DNA of 64,000 bases, taken from assembly GCF_001625595.1 (NCBI RefSeq), contig NZ_AUXT01000210.1:1-64000 (forward strand), written 5' to 3'. Made by a program: the position numbers and the translations under genes. Shown here piece by piece: positions 32,359 to 41,549 of this stretch. Positions within the stretch are counted from its first letter, which is position 1; every line of letters begins with the position of its first letter. Origin of the DNA: Pseudoalteromonas luteoviolacea NCIMB 1942 (GTDB lineage: Bacteria > Pseudomonadota > Gammaproteobacteria > Enterobacterales > Alteromonadaceae). Below the pieces are notes generated by a model. The model saw only the letters and a list, made by a program, of their open reading frames with translations. It was not told the origin of the DNA and did not search any database.

Positions 32359-34602
32359 ATAGAGCAACCATCTACTTCACTATTGATTTGCTTTGGCATC
32401 ATTTTTGGGAGCCTAATATCCGTGTTTTATCTGGATTCTTGGCAGTTACCCAGCAGTATTGCCATGCTTGTTTTTGTTAGCAGCTATTTTAAGCCTTTTT
32501 CAAATGTTTTGGCAGGTTTAATTTTAGGTATTTTTGTTACATTTTCTCATTACCTTCTTTTCTACCATTTGGATTGGGAAAGGGAAGTCGTGAAAAAGCC
32601 AATTGAGATACGTGGCAAGGTATCAAAAATATTAAACCGTGGTAGCTACTCATACATCAAGTTAGATGTAGCTGCACTCGATAAGTTTCATGTGCCGCCA
32701 TTTAAAACAGTTTATGCAAACGTGGCGATTGCAAATGGAGCAGAAAGCTTAGCGCAAGGAGATGAAATTACCGGTCATGGGAAAGTACGGCTTTTTCGTT
32801 CTCGTAAAAACTTCAACGTGTTCGACGCTGAGTTATACGCGTTTCGTAATCATATTCACTTTAAAGGAAAGATGAATATTGACTCAATTACACCCGTTAA
32901 AATTGGTTGGCAGGAAGCATACCGAGCTTTTATTTTCAAAGTGTTTAGAAATTATGAACTAGGTTGGTTGTACTATGTGTTACTCAGTGGAGATAAGTCT
33001 CATATAACATCACAGGACATAGAAAGTTTTAGAGAGCTGGGCTTAAGTCACATCATGGCAATTTCGGGTTTACATATAGGTATTTTGTTTACATTGGGCT
33101 TTGCGCTCCTAAAAACTGCTGTATTCATATTGCCAAAAAAAATACATCAAGGAATTAACATTAACATTGGCTGTTTAGTTGGCGCGCTCTGTTTGGCTGG
33201 AATATATGTGATTGTAAGTGGTATGCAGGTTTCTGCCCAACGAGCTTGGTTGATGGCTGCACTTGGGGTTTTGTGTTATTTCTTGGGGCTGCGATTAAGC
33301 CTTATAAGGACTATTGTTTATGTGCTTACACTTATTGTGTTTTTTTCACCATTCTCTTTGCTGAACATAGGTCTCTATTTTTCATTTAGCGCAGTGATTG
33401 CAATTCTCTGGTTGTTGTCACAGCAAAAACAATTATGCTCCCGAAAACATAGTGTGCTATTTAAACTTAAGTGGTGGGTATTATTACAAGGAGTCGTCTT
33501 TTTATTTCTATTGCCGTGGAGTGTATATACCTTTCAGGGAGTGAGTGTTTCTGGTCTGATTATAAACCTAGTTATGATTCCATTTCTGGGTATGGTTCTT
33601 TTTCCCGCAATAGTGGCGCAATGCTTTGTGTCACTGCTATTTGATCTTCAACTCATAGGTGGATTGGATAGTCTACTATCCGCGTCCTATTACGTTATAA
33701 AAAATTGGCAGTACAACTGGTTGTCTATGGGCAACATAACGCTTCAAGAGTTGGCACTAACGCTACTCTTCATTTTACTCGTTCTGAGTAGAATCACTGC
33801 ACGCTACGCCTGTATACCTGCCTTTATTTTAACGGCTAGGTGGCTAACGTTGTCATCACCAGAATGGCAAGTAGATTTTTTCGACGTCGGTCACGGTAGT
33901 GCAGTACTAATATCTCGAGATGGTGAAGCAATTCTTTACGATCTTGGGGCCAATTACTTTGGGACATACTCTATTTTTGAAAATGTCATTTTGCCTTATG
34001 TTCGGGCGAATAATATATCCCTTGTTCACACCATAGTTAGTCATGACGACGGCGATCATGCAGGAGGACTTACTCATCTTATAAGTAACGGGTATAGTGA
34101 TAGTTTACATGCATTTCACGGTGGTAAATATCAACAACCCTGTGTCAATGGAACAGTTCGATTTGGGAAGTTAACCGTCACTGCAATCTGGCCGAAGGAG
34201 AAACAAAATAATGATAACAATAGTTCATGTGTTGTTCGTATAAGTGATGATCAATACAGTTTGTTATTGCCAGGAGACATCGAATCTAGTTCTGAAAGTA
34301 AGCTAATAAAAATGAACAGAAAATTACTGTCTTCAACGTTCTTATTGGCACCCCATCACGGTAGTAAAACTTCATCTAGTATTGATTTTGTTCGATCAGT
34401 TGGTGGTGAAGTGGTTGTTTTTTCGAGAGGGTTTCATTCTCCGTGGGCGTTACCGCATCAAGAAGTCATAGCGAGATATGATCAGGCTGGTTATAAAATG
34501 TTTGATACGGCTTTAGATGGACACGTTCAAATTCGTATGTTTTCTAATCACTATGAAGTTTTCTTGGCCCGAGAAGCGAAAAATCTATGGTTTTTAAGAT
34601 AA
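32338..34602 (+). CDS. comEC: ComEC/Rec2 family DNA-uptake channel protein
   Basis: Inner-membrane protein thought to carry single-stranded DNA into the cytoplasm during natural transformation. Up to 754 residues: an N-terminal DUF4131 region with OB-like segment (about 30-180), the multi-span Competence domain (about 215-500, LSHIMAISGLHIGILF and QVSAQRAWLMAALGVL), and a C-terminal metallo-beta-lactamase domain (about 512-754, DVGHGSAVLISRDGEAILYDLG, SHDDGDHAGGL, LLAPHHGSKTSSS). All catalytic-type residues of the nuclease-like domain appear present. The start is uncertain: TTG 32338 overlaps the divergent DUF2062 gene by about 20 bases, while TTG 32383 would not. Followed by msbA as in E. 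coli (ycaI-msbA-lpxK). Confidence 0.92.
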   Translation: MDRFLRHIEQPSTSLLICFGIIFGSLISVFYLDSWQLPSSIAMLVFVSSYFKPFSNVLAGLILGIFVTFSHYLLFYHLDWEREVVKKPIEIRGKVSKILNRGSYSYIKLDVAALDKFHVPPFKTVYANVAIANGAESLAQGDEITGHGKVRLFRSRKNFNVFDAELYAFRNHIHFKGKMNIDSITPVKIGWQEAYRAFIFKVFRNYELGWLYYVLLSGDKSHITSQDIESFRELGLSHIMAISGLHIGILFTLGFALLKTAVFILPKKIHQGININIGCLVGALCLAGIYVIVSGMQVSAQRAWLMAALGVLCYFLGLRLSLIRTIVYVLTLIVFFSPFSLLNIGLYFSFSAVIAILWLLSQQKQLCSRKHSVLFKLKWWVLLQGVVFLFLLPWSVYTFQGVSVSGLIINLVMIPFLGMVLFPAIVAQCFVSLLFDLQLIGGLDSLLSASYYVIKNWQYNWLSMGNITLQELALTLLFILLVLSRITARYACIPAFILTARWLTLSSPEWQVDFFDVGHGSAVLISRDGEAILYDLGANYFGTYSIFENVILPYVRANNISLVHTIVSHDDGDHAGGLTHLISNGYSDSLHAFHGGKYQQPCVNGTVRFGKLTVTAIWPKEKQNNDNNSSCVVRISDDQYSLLLPGDIESSSESKLIKMNRKLLSSTFLLAPHHGSKTSSSIDFVRSVGGEVVVFSRGFHSPWALPHQEVIARYDQAGYKMFDTALDGHVQIRMFSNHYEVFLAREAKNLWFLR

Positions 34603-34665
34603 TGCATTCAGTTTTCGCGTCATGGCGGATACAATACAAGGGTTTTGAAGTTTTAGAGTAACGCT

Positions 34666-36402
34666 ATGCAACAGTCTGGAAAGCAAATTTATAAAAGGCT
34701 TTTGACTTACACTTATGAATTTAAAGTTGCGGCATTTTTTGCTGTGTTTGGCATGCTTGGGTATGCGGCAATGGATGCGCTTTTTATCCAGTTAATGAAA
34801 CCATTTATGGACGATGGATTAACACAGGGTAATCAAGATGTATTGGCAATGGCCCCAATCGTGGTGATTTTATTGGTAATCGGCAGAGGTATTTTTAACT
34901 ATATGTCCTCGTATTGTTTGAGTTATGTGGGTTCTCAAGTCGTACGTAAATTGCGTCAACAGTTGTATGAACATATGTTATTTATGCCTGTTTCATTCCA
35001 TGATAAACACTCAAATGGCGAATTAGTTTCGAAAATAACGTTTGATACCGAGCAAGTTCAACAGGCGGTTACGCGAGCTTTGCAAGTTGCAATCAGAGAA
35101 GGGGCATTTGTGGTGTTCTTACTTTGGGGTATGTTTGCGATTAGCTGGAAATTGTCTCTTCTCTTTTTAGTGATAGTTCCGTTTGTTGCGATTGTTGTGA
35201 GTGTTGTTTCTAAACGATTCAGGAAAATCTCAAAAAAAATCCAAGATGCGATGGGCGCAGTCACAAGAGGCTCTGAGCAGATGCTTTCTGGGCACAAAGA
35301 AATTCATGGATTTGGTGGCCAAGAAAAAGAAATTAAACACTTTTCGATGGTGAATAATCACAATAGGCAACAACGTGTGAAAATGGATGCAACTCGCGCA
35401 TTGAGCGTGTCTGTTATTCAGCTGATTGCAGCCAGTGCTATGGCGGTAGTACTAGCAATTATTGCAATGCCTGATGTACATGAGTCGTTGACTCCAGGCG
35501 TGGTCGCATCGCTTATCACCGCGATGGTGATGATGTTAAGGCCTCTAAAGCAACTGGCGAATGTAAATAGTGACTTTCAACGCGGTATTGCAGCAGCAAC
35601 AAGTATATTTGAAGTACTAGACCAAGACAAAGAGAAGGACACAGGTTCCTACGAAGCAAAGGCGGTTCGCGGTGAGATTAGTGTTGAGAATGTGACATTT
35701 ACTTACCCAACTAAAGACGAACCCGTGATCGAAAATTTATCACTGCATGTTGAAGCAGGTAAAAGTATTGCGTTAGTAGGGCGAAGTGGCTCAGGAAAAT
35801 CGACTCTTTCTAACTTATTGCCGAGGTTTTATGAGCTTGATGCAGGAAAAGTGACACTTGATGGTGTTGAGTTAACTGATTACTCTTTGGCATCTCTTCG
35901 CAAGCAATTTGCTTTGGTCTCTCAACATGTAACCCTATTTAATGACACTATCGCTAATAACATTATGTATGGACTGGATGAGCCCCTTACAAATGAAGAG
36001 CTTGTAAACGTAGCTAAGCAAGCTCATGTTTGGGAGTTTGCTAAAGACCTACCTGATGGATTGGACACGGAAGTTGGAGAAAATGGCGTCATGTTATCTG
36101 GTGGACAGAGACAGCGTATAGCCATTGCCCGAGCAATCGTAAAAGATGCACCTGTACTTATTTTAGATGAGGCGACTTCAGCGCTGGATACCGAGTCTGA
36201 GCGTTTGATCCAAGAAGAATTAGAGCAGCTGATGAGAAATAAAACATCTATTGTGATAGCTCACCGCTTATCTACAATAGAGAAATCTGATCAAATTTAT
36301 GTGCTAAATAAAGGAAAAGTTTTAGAGCAAGGCAAGCATGAGGAACTATTAGCAAAAGACGGTGCATATGCCGCACTTTGTAAAATGCAATATGGTGAAT
36401 AA
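34666..36402 (+). CDS. msbA: Lipid A export ABC transporter ATP-binding/permease MsbA
   Basis: Flips core-lipid A across the inner membrane before LPS transport. The 578-residue half-transporter has six membrane spans (about 20-300) and one nucleotide-binding domain (about 336-575) with Walker A GRSGSGKS (372-379), signature LSGGQ (477-481), Walker B VLILDE (497-502) and the H-loop in IVIAHRLST. It functions as a homodimer. Sits between comEC and lpxK as in E. coli, and lpxK starts two bases after its stop. Confidence 0.97.
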   Translation: MQQSGKQIYKRLLTYTYEFKVAAFFAVFGMLGYAAMDALFIQLMKPFMDDGLTQGNQDVLAMAPIVVILLVIGRGIFNYMSSYCLSYVGSQVVRKLRQQLYEHMLFMPVSFHDKHSNGELVSKITFDTEQVQQAVTRALQVAIREGAFVVFLLWGMFAISWKLSLLFLVIVPFVAIVVSVVSKRFRKISKKIQDAMGAVTRGSEQMLSGHKEIHGFGGQEKEIKHFSMVNNHNRQQRVKMDATRALSVSVIQLIAASAMAVVLAIIAMPDVHESLTPGVVASLITAMVMMLRPLKQLANVNSDFQRGIAAATSIFEVLDQDKEKDTGSYEAKAVRGEISVENVTFTYPTKDEPVIENLSLHVEAGKSIALVGRSGSGKSTLSNLLPRFYELDAGKVTLDGVELTDYSLASLRKQFALVSQHVTLFNDTIANNIMYGLDEPLTNEELVNVAKQAHVWEFAKDLPDGLDTEVGENGVMLSGGQRQRIAIARAIVKDAPVLILDEATSALDTESERLIQEELEQLMRNKTSIVIAHRLSTIEKSDQIYVLNKGKVLEQGKHEELLAKDGAYAALCKMQYGE

Positions 36403-36404
36403 AA

Positions 36405-37388
36405 TTGAACAAAATTGAAAAAAGCTGGTATCAACCTATCGGCATTTTAAATATTGCTCTATTGCCATTGAGTGCTTTGTTTTGGTTAGTGAGTAGTGTT
36501 CGCAGAGTGTTATTTAAGTTTGGTATTAAGTCCTCGTATAAAGCACATGTACCTGTTTTGATTGTCGGTAATATCGGTATTGGCGGCAACGGTAAGACAC
36601 CATTTGTATTGTGGTTAGTGCCTTATTTAAATTCCCTTGGACTAAAAGTTGCCGTCATTAGTAGAGGCTATGGTGCTAAGCCGCCTTATACACCCTACCA
36701 AGTCAGTGAACAAAGCACGCCAGAGCAAGCCGGTGATGAGCCTCTGCTGATTTTTAATCGCCTTGGCTGTGATATAGTGATTGGCGGCGATAGAAAAGCA
36801 AGTATTGAGTATCTGATAGAACATAATGAGCCGGATATTATTATTAGTGACGATGGACTTCAGCATTATCAGCTTGCGCGCGACATTGAAGTGTGTATTG
36901 TGGACAATGAGCGCCGGTTTGGTAACGGGTTACTGCTTCCTTCAGGACCGTTACGAGAACTTCCAGGGCGTTTAAAATCAGTGGACTTGGCGGTGTATAA
37001 TGGTTCTATAAAAGAAGACGGCTATTCACTATGTACCTCTGGAATATACAGTGTAAAGACAGGCGAAAAGCTCAAAGCACATGCTACAAAAGGGATCGCA
37101 ATAAGTGCGATCGGCAATCCATCTCGGTTTGAAAAGTCATTGCGAGCAAATGGAATTACAATTACGCAAACAAAACACTTTGCCGATCATCACCTATACG
37201 GTGAACATGATTTCGAACCATATACAAATCAACCGGTGTTTATGACAGAAAAAGATGCAGTTAAGTGCCAAAAATTTGCAAAAGAGAATTGGTACTTCTT
37301 GCGTGTAGACGCCGTTCCATCAGATGCACTTATAGAAAAGTTACATCGTTTATTAGAAAAGAAGGGGATTATTGGCCATGGCATTTGA
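36405..37388 (+). CDS. lpxK: Tetraacyldisaccharide 4'-kinase
   Basis: Phosphorylates the 4' position of disaccharide-1-phosphate to give lipid IVA, the sixth step of lipid A synthesis. The 327 residues carry an N-terminal membrane helix (about 12-30), the unusual P-loop VGNIGIGGNGKTPF (about 54-67), SRGYGAKPPY, GDEPLLIFNRLGCDIVIGGDR and DDGLQHYQLARDIE with the catalytic DDGxQH motif, and MTEKDAVKC near the end. TTG 36405 is used: it is two bases after the msbA stop and gives the family N-terminus. It overlaps ycaR by 11 bases. Confidence 0.96.
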   Translation: MNKIEKSWYQPIGILNIALLPLSALFWLVSSVRRVLFKFGIKSSYKAHVPVLIVGNIGIGGNGKTPFVLWLVPYLNSLGLKVAVISRGYGAKPPYTPYQVSEQSTPEQAGDEPLLIFNRLGCDIVIGGDRKASIEYLIEHNEPDIIISDDGLQHYQLARDIEVCIVDNERRFGNGLLLPSGPLRELPGRLKSVDLAVYNGSIKEDGYSLCTSGIYSVKTGEKLKAHATKGIAISAIGNPSRFEKSLRANGITITQTKHFADHHLYGEHDFEPYTNQPVFMTEKDAVKCQKFAKENWYFLRVDAVPSDALIEKLHRLLEKKGIIGHGI

Positions 37389-37575
37389 TACAAAACTATT
37401 GGAAATCATCGCTTGTCCAGTATGTAAAGGCAAGCTGGCATATGATAAAGAAAACAAAGAGTTAATTAGCACCGCGGCTAAGGTAGCGTACCCAATAAGA
37501 GATGACATTCCAGTATTGCTTGAAAATGAGGCACGCGAATTGAGTCTTGAAGAGGTTGAGAAGTGGAATTCATAG
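37378..37575 (+). CDS. ycaR: Trm112-family zinc-ribbon-like protein YcaR
   Basis: A 65-residue protein of the Trm112/YcaR family, homologous to the small partner of methyltransferases in eukaryotes and archaea; the bacterial role is unknown. It starts MAFDTKLLEIIACPVCKGKL, keeping only one CPxC pair, so it probably does not bind zinc with four cysteines, followed by KVAYPIRDDIPVLLENEAREL. I use ATG 37378; a TTG two codons earlier is weaker. Overlaps lpxK by 11 bases and kdsB by 13 bases, so lpxK-ycaR-kdsB is one translational unit, as in E. coli. Confidence 0.93.
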   Translation: MAFDTKLLEIIACPVCKGKLAYDKENKELISTAAKVAYPIRDDIPVLLENEARELSLEEVEKWNS

Positions 37576-38318
37576 TTGTCATTCCGGCGCGCTACGCCTC
37601 AACGCGTTTACCGGGTAAACCACTTGTAGATATCTGTGGTAAAACCATGATCCAACGGGTTTTTGAGCAAGCTGAAAAATCTGGAGCTAAGGCGGTTTAC
37701 GTTGCGACTGATCATCAAAAGGTGTTGGATGAAGTAAAGACATTTACTGATAATGTATTGATGACTAGAGAAGATCATCAGTCCGGCACCGAGCGTTTGG
37801 CAGAAGTAGTGGACATTTTAGGTTTGGATGATAAGACACTGATTGTTAATGTCCAAGGCGATGAGCCTTTACTTGAGCCCGAAAATATTACCCAAGTGGC
37901 TCAGCTGTTGTTTGCATCTTCTGCACCAATGGCAACGTTAAGTGTTGACATTGAAAGTGTCGAAGAAGTGTTGAACCCTAACGCGGTTAAAGTAGTCAGT
38001 GATGCAAATCATAATGCGTTGTATTTTTCTCGCGCATCAATTCCATTTCAGCGAGATAGCATGATGGAATTAGATGAGAATAAAATACCTCTTGTGCATT
38101 TTAAGCGTCACGTGGGTATATATGCTTATCGCGCTGGGTTTATTAAAACTTATTTAGCGCTTAGCGTTTCGCCGCTTGAAGTCCAAGAGTCTTTAGAGCA
38201 GCTGAGAGTACTGTATCATGGCTACCCCATAAAAGTGACTAAGGCAGTTAAGCCTGTTCATGCAGGTGTAGATACGCCAGAAGATCTGGCACGTGTCATA
38301 GAGTACCTTAATGGTTAA
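37563..38318 (+). CDS. kdsB: 3-deoxy-manno-octulosonate cytidylyltransferase
   Basis: Activates KDO to CMP-KDO for the LPS inner core. The 251 residues begin MEFIVVIPARYASTRLPGKPL, with the nucleotide-binding RxxxxRLPGKPL loop, followed by VATDHQKV, TREDHQSGTERLAEV, VNVQGDEPLLEP near 99-110 (metal and substrate contacts) and RHVGIYAYRAGF. The start is GTG 37563 inside the ycaR end. The final 8 bases overlap the pseudouridine synthase gene, extending the envelope operon by one RNA-modification gene. Confidence 0.96.
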   Translation: MEFIVVIPARYASTRLPGKPLVDICGKTMIQRVFEQAEKSGAKAVYVATDHQKVLDEVKTFTDNVLMTREDHQSGTERLAEVVDILGLDDKTLIVNVQGDEPLLEPENITQVAQLLFASSAPMATLSVDIESVEEVLNPNAVKVVSDANHNALYFSRASIPFQRDSMMELDENKIPLVHFKRHVGIYAYRAGFIKTYLALSVSPLEVQESLEQLRVLYHGYPIKVTKAVKPVHAGVDTPEDLARVIEYLNG

Positions 38319-38976
38319 GTTTGACATTATCGCCCATCACGCAGATTTTGTTGTTGCTTATAAGCCTAGTGGGATGAGTTTTCATAGTGAAAATGAAGCG
38401 GGTTTTGTCGCATTGCTTGAAAAACAGCTCGATACTAGCCTTTATCCTGTACATCGCTTAGATAAAGTCACCTCTGGTTTACTCGTTTTGGCAACTTCCA
38501 GCGATGCCGCACGTGAGCTAACAACGCTTTTTACCGAACGCTTGATCAATAAATTTTATCTGGCGCTTATCACCGATAAGCCTAAGAAAAAACAAGGTTG
38601 GATAAAAGGGGATATAGCTAAGTCTCGACGCGGTACTTTTAAGTTATTAAAAACTCAAGAGAACCCTGCAATTACAAGGTTTTATTCGGTAAGTGTGCAG
38701 GCAGGACTGCGAGCTTGTTTGATGAAACCTTTTAGCGGCAAGACACATCAATTACGTGTCGCGCTGAAAAGTTTGTCTGCGCCTATACTGGGTGATGAAA
38801 GCTATGGTGGAAGTGATTCTGATAGGGTATATCTTCACGCTTTTTACATCGCTTTTGATTGGCATGGTGAGCACATGAGCTATAGTGCGATACCAAAAGA
38901 GGGTGAACATTTCATGCATTTGTTAAAGCATGATGTATTTATTTCGTGGCAACAGCCAGAGCAGTTAGAGTGGTAA
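38311..38976 (+). CDS. RluA-family pseudouridine synthase (TIGR01621-like)
   Basis: A 221-residue pseudouridine synthase without an S4 domain. The catalytic aspartate is D51 in HRLDKVTSGLLVLA, preceded by VVAYKPSGMSFHSE; the C-terminal KPFSGKTHQLRVALKSLSAPILGDESYGG is the substrate-binding motif of the RluA family. It fits the short TIGR01621 subgroup; the RNA target is not known, so no symbol is given. It overlaps kdsB by 8 bases and ends one base before tcdA starts, so the two RNA-modification genes are probably co-transcribed. Confidence 0.9.
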   Translation: MVKFDIIAHHADFVVAYKPSGMSFHSENEAGFVALLEKQLDTSLYPVHRLDKVTSGLLVLATSSDAARELTTLFTERLINKFYLALITDKPKKKQGWIKGDIAKSRRGTFKLLKTQENPAITRFYSVSVQAGLRACLMKPFSGKTHQLRVALKSLSAPILGDESYGGSDSDRVYLHAFYIAFDWHGEHMSYSAIPKEGEHFMHLLKHDVFISWQQPEQLEW

Positions 38977-38977
38977 T

Positions 38978-39772
38978 ATGACAGAGCAAGATACATCACT
39001 ACGATTTGGTGGTATTGGTAGGCTATATGGGAATGAACAGCTACTTTGGTTAAATGAAGCCAATTTTTGTGTAATCGGGATTGGCGGAGTGGGTAGTTGG
39101 GCAGCAGAAGCGTTAGCTCGAACCGGTATCGGACATATTACGCTGATCGACCTAGATGATATTTGTGTGACGAATATTAACCGTCAATTGCACGCTGTCA
39201 CAGACACTGTGGGTGAAATCAAAGCTGAAGCAATGAAAGCACGTTTAGAAAGTATTAACTCAGCTTGTAGGGTCACAGTAATTGATGATTTTATTACGCT
39301 TGAAAACATTAAAGAGCATATTCAAGGTTTTGATTACGTCATTGACTGCATTGATGCTGTAAAAGAAAAAGCAGCTTTGATTGCCCATTGCAAACGCAAT
39401 AAAATTTCTGTGATTACAACTGGTGGGGCGGGTGGCCAAACGGATCCGAGCCAAATTTGTTTTGGTGATGTTGCTAAAACAACGCATGATCCACTGTTGG
39501 CTAAAGTACGCTACTTACTACGAAAGCAATATAATTTCACATCAAATCCAAAACGTAAATTTGCTGTCGACTGCGTTTACTCCACAGAGCAGCTGGTTTA
39601 CCCAACTGACGACGGCAGTGTGTGTAAAGCTAAGCAACAAGCTGATGGCAGTAAAAATATGGATTGCGCAACGGGGTTTGGCTCCGCAACCATGGTAACG
39701 GGAAGTTTTGGTTTTTTCGCTGCTGCGAAATCTATTCGTAAATATTTAGATAAGCGCGAGAGAAGTCGCTAA
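38978..39772 (+). CDS. tcdA: tRNA threonylcarbamoyladenosine dehydratase (TcdA/CsdL)
   Basis: E1-like ATP-dependent enzyme that cyclises t6A37 in ANN-decoding tRNAs to ct6A. The 264 residues have FGGIGRLYG, the nucleotide-binding GIGGVGSWAAEALARTGIGHITLIDLDDICVTNINRQLHA (about 32-72), DCIDAVKEKAALI and the C-terminal GFGSATMVTGSFGFFAA. In E. coli tcdA works with the sulfur-transfer pair CsdA-CsdE; here the same three genes are neighbours, but tcdA is on the opposite strand and convergent to csdA-csdE. It starts one base after the pseudouridine synthase stop. Confidence 0.95.
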   Translation: MTEQDTSLRFGGIGRLYGNEQLLWLNEANFCVIGIGGVGSWAAEALARTGIGHITLIDLDDICVTNINRQLHAVTDTVGEIKAEAMKARLESINSACRVTVIDDFITLENIKEHIQGFDYVIDCIDAVKEKAALIAHCKRNKISVITTGGAGGQTDPSQICFGDVAKTTHDPLLAKVRYLLRKQYNFTSNPKRKFAVDCVYSTEQLVYPTDDGSVCKAKQQADGSKNMDCATGFGSATMVTGSFGFFAAAKSIRKYLDKRERSR

Positions 39773-39777
39773 TACTA

Positions 39778-39809
39778 AGCGCATTTCAGTTGTTTTACTG
39801 AAATGCGTT
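39778..39809. terminator. Hairpin between convergent tcdA and csdE
   Basis: CGCATTTCAGT (39780-39790) pairs perfectly with ACTGAAATGCG (39797-39807), loop TGTTTT, with two further outer pairs. The right arm encodes the last residues of csdE. No long T tract on either side, but the stem can serve both strands. Confidence 0.65.
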
Positions 39810-40202
39810 AACTTGCGCTTTTATACGCTCTATGATGGCTTTTACACCATTGCCACGAGATGGGCTTAAGTGTTTTATCAATCCCATTTCTTCAAATAAT
39901 TCATATGCGTCGACTTCTTTTGCTTCGTGAGGTAACAGATTATTGTAGGTTGCCAATATTATGGCTAAAAGCCCTTTTACAATGCGTGTATCCGAGTCAG
40001 CAATGAGCACTAATCGCTCTTGATTTTCGTCTAAGTCTAAATGTAGCCAAACATTACTCTCACATCCTTGAACGAGGGCGTCAGGAGTCTTAAGCGCTTC
40101 AGGTAAAGCTGGTAGTTTTTTTCCAAGCATCATAATTTCTCTGTACTTGGCCTGCCATCCGCTTAAACTGTTTAGACGGTTTTGAATTTGAGTGATGTCC
40201 AT
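39795..40202 (-). CDS. csdE: SufE-family sulfur acceptor (CsdE)
   Basis: Accepts persulfide from the cysteine desulfurase encoded directly upstream. The 135 residues have the active cysteine C47 in LVQGCESNVWL, with ADSDTRIVKGLLAIILATYNN and LSPSRGNGVKAIIERIK of the SufE/CsdE family. Two bases separate it from csdA. Pairing with CsdA and closeness to tcdA favour CsdE over SufE; no sufABCD genes are near. Its 3' end lies in a hairpin. Confidence 0.92.
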   Translation of the reverse strand: MDITQIQNRLNSLSGWQAKYREIMMLGKKLPALPEALKTPDALVQGCESNVWLHLDLDENQERLVLIADSDTRIVKGLLAIILATYNNLLPHEAKEVDAYELFEEMGLIKHLSPSRGNGVKAIIERIKAQVNAFQ

Positions 40203-40204
40203 GA

Positions 40205-41416
40205 TTATTCTTCCAACATATCAATAGTATCTTTCAAAGCATCGATAAATGTATCGATGTCTTGGTATGAATTGTAAAATGCCAAGCTTACTCGGACAGT
40301 GCCCGACAATGATAAGTGCTCCATTAAAGGTTGAGTACAGTGATGGCCACTTCTGACCGCAACACCATAGGTATTTAAAAAAGTGGCGATGTCGAAGTGA
40401 TGCTCGTCTTTATATGTAAAACTAACAACACCTATATTTTGCTTAATGTCACCCCAAATTTTAACGCCCCCAATATCACTAAGTGCATCAACTAAATAGC
40501 GATACAGACATTGTTCATAGTGAGCAAGCGCAGAATCATCAATTGCATTCAGATAATCGAGGGCTGCACCGAACCCTATAACTCCGCTGATATTAGGTGT
40601 GCCAGGTTCAAACTTGCCAGGGGCATCTCTAAACGTAGTGCCTGAAAAGCTCACTCGCTCTATCATTTCTCCACCAGTTTGGTAAACCGGCATGTCATTC
40701 AGTAGCTCATAACGACCGAAAAGGCCGCCAACACCGGTTGGTCCAAGCGCCTTATGGGCTGAAAAGACGAAAAAATCACAGCCTAAAGCTGTGAGATCAG
40801 GCCTTAGATGTAAAAAGGATTGCGCACCGTCTACAACTGTAATGGTCCCACATCGACTTGCTATATCTATCAAAGAAGCTACGTCATGAATGTTGCCTAG
40901 CGCATTAGATGCGTGACACACACTGAGAATTTTAGGCTGCAACGTTTTAATTAATTGCTTTGAAGCTTCTAAATCCAAAATTCCTTGCGGGCTAATGGGC
41001 AGAGTTTCGATTCTGGCTCCAGTCCTGTGCGCGGCTTGTTGCCATGGAACAATATTGGCATGATGTTCAAGCGGTGAAATTAGAATTATATCCTCTTTAT
41101 TCAGCTTGTCAGATAAGCCATATGCAATAAGGTTGAGGGAGTCTGTTGCGCCTTTAGTCCATACAACTTCCTTTGCAGCTACATTTAAAAAGTCGGCAAG
41201 CTTTGTTCTGACAGCTTCATACTGCGTTGTTGCGGCGGCGCTGAGGGTGTGTGCGCCACGATGTACATTCGCATTTTCTTGCTGGTAAAATTTATTCACC
41301 GCATCTATTACACTCTGCGGTTTTTGTGTTGTCGCAGCGGAGTCGAAGTAACAAAGAGTCTGCTCATCGACTTGAGTGTGTAACAATGGAAAATCTTTAC
41401 GAAGTTGCTCGATCAA
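40205..41416 (-). CDS. csdA: Cysteine desulfurase, group II (CsdA/SufS)
   Basis: PLP enzyme that removes sulfur from cysteine as an enzyme-bound persulfide. The 403 residues show FDSAATTQKP near 24-33, LEHHANIVPW, DGAQSFLHL, the PLP lysine K222 in FSAHKALGPTGVGGLFG, and the catalytic C360 in RSGHHCTQPL, the short active loop of group II enzymes. csdE follows after two bases. E. coli groups csdA-csdE-tcdA on one strand; here tcdA has been flipped. The start codon TTG/ATG region at 41416 gives the family N-terminus MIEQLRKDFPLL. Confidence 0.94.
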   Translation of the reverse strand: MIEQLRKDFPLLHTQVDEQTLCYFDSAATTQKPQSVIDAVNKFYQQENANVHRGAHTLSAAATTQYEAVRTKLADFLNVAAKEVVWTKGATDSLNLIAYGLSDKLNKEDIILISPLEHHANIVPWQQAAHRTGARIETLPISPQGILDLEASKQLIKTLQPKILSVCHASNALGNIHDVASLIDIASRCGTITVVDGAQSFLHLRPDLTALGCDFFVFSAHKALGPTGVGGLFGRYELLNDMPVYQTGGEMIERVSFSGTTFRDAPGKFEPGTPNISGVIGFGAALDYLNAIDDSALAHYEQCLYRYLVDALSDIGGVKIWGDIKQNIGVVSFTYKDEHHFDIATFLNTYGVAVRSGHHCTQPLMEHLSLSGTVRVSLAFYNSYQDIDTFIDALKDTIDMLEE

Positions 41417-41508
41417 TGTGTGTGCTCTGCAAGGACTATAAACGGCAGAATTCTACCTAAATGTAGGGGCCTTGCAACCCTGTACTAAAAATTATGTAAA
41501 GCAAATGC

Positions 41509-41533
41509 AAAAAAGGCAGCTTGAGCTGCCTTT
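41509..41533 (-). terminator. Rho-independent terminator after the DUF4136 gene
   Basis: On the minus strand, a 9-bp stem AAAGGCAGC/GCTGCCTTT (41512-41520 with 41525-41533) with a 4-base loop and six T, 17 bases after the DUF4136 stop. Confidence 0.88.
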
Positions 41534-41549
41534 CTTAGCTTATTAGAGT

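Noticed and set aside
41106..41460. Small plus-strand frames opposite the csdA start
   Set aside because: They are antisense to conserved csdA residues and have no start signals.
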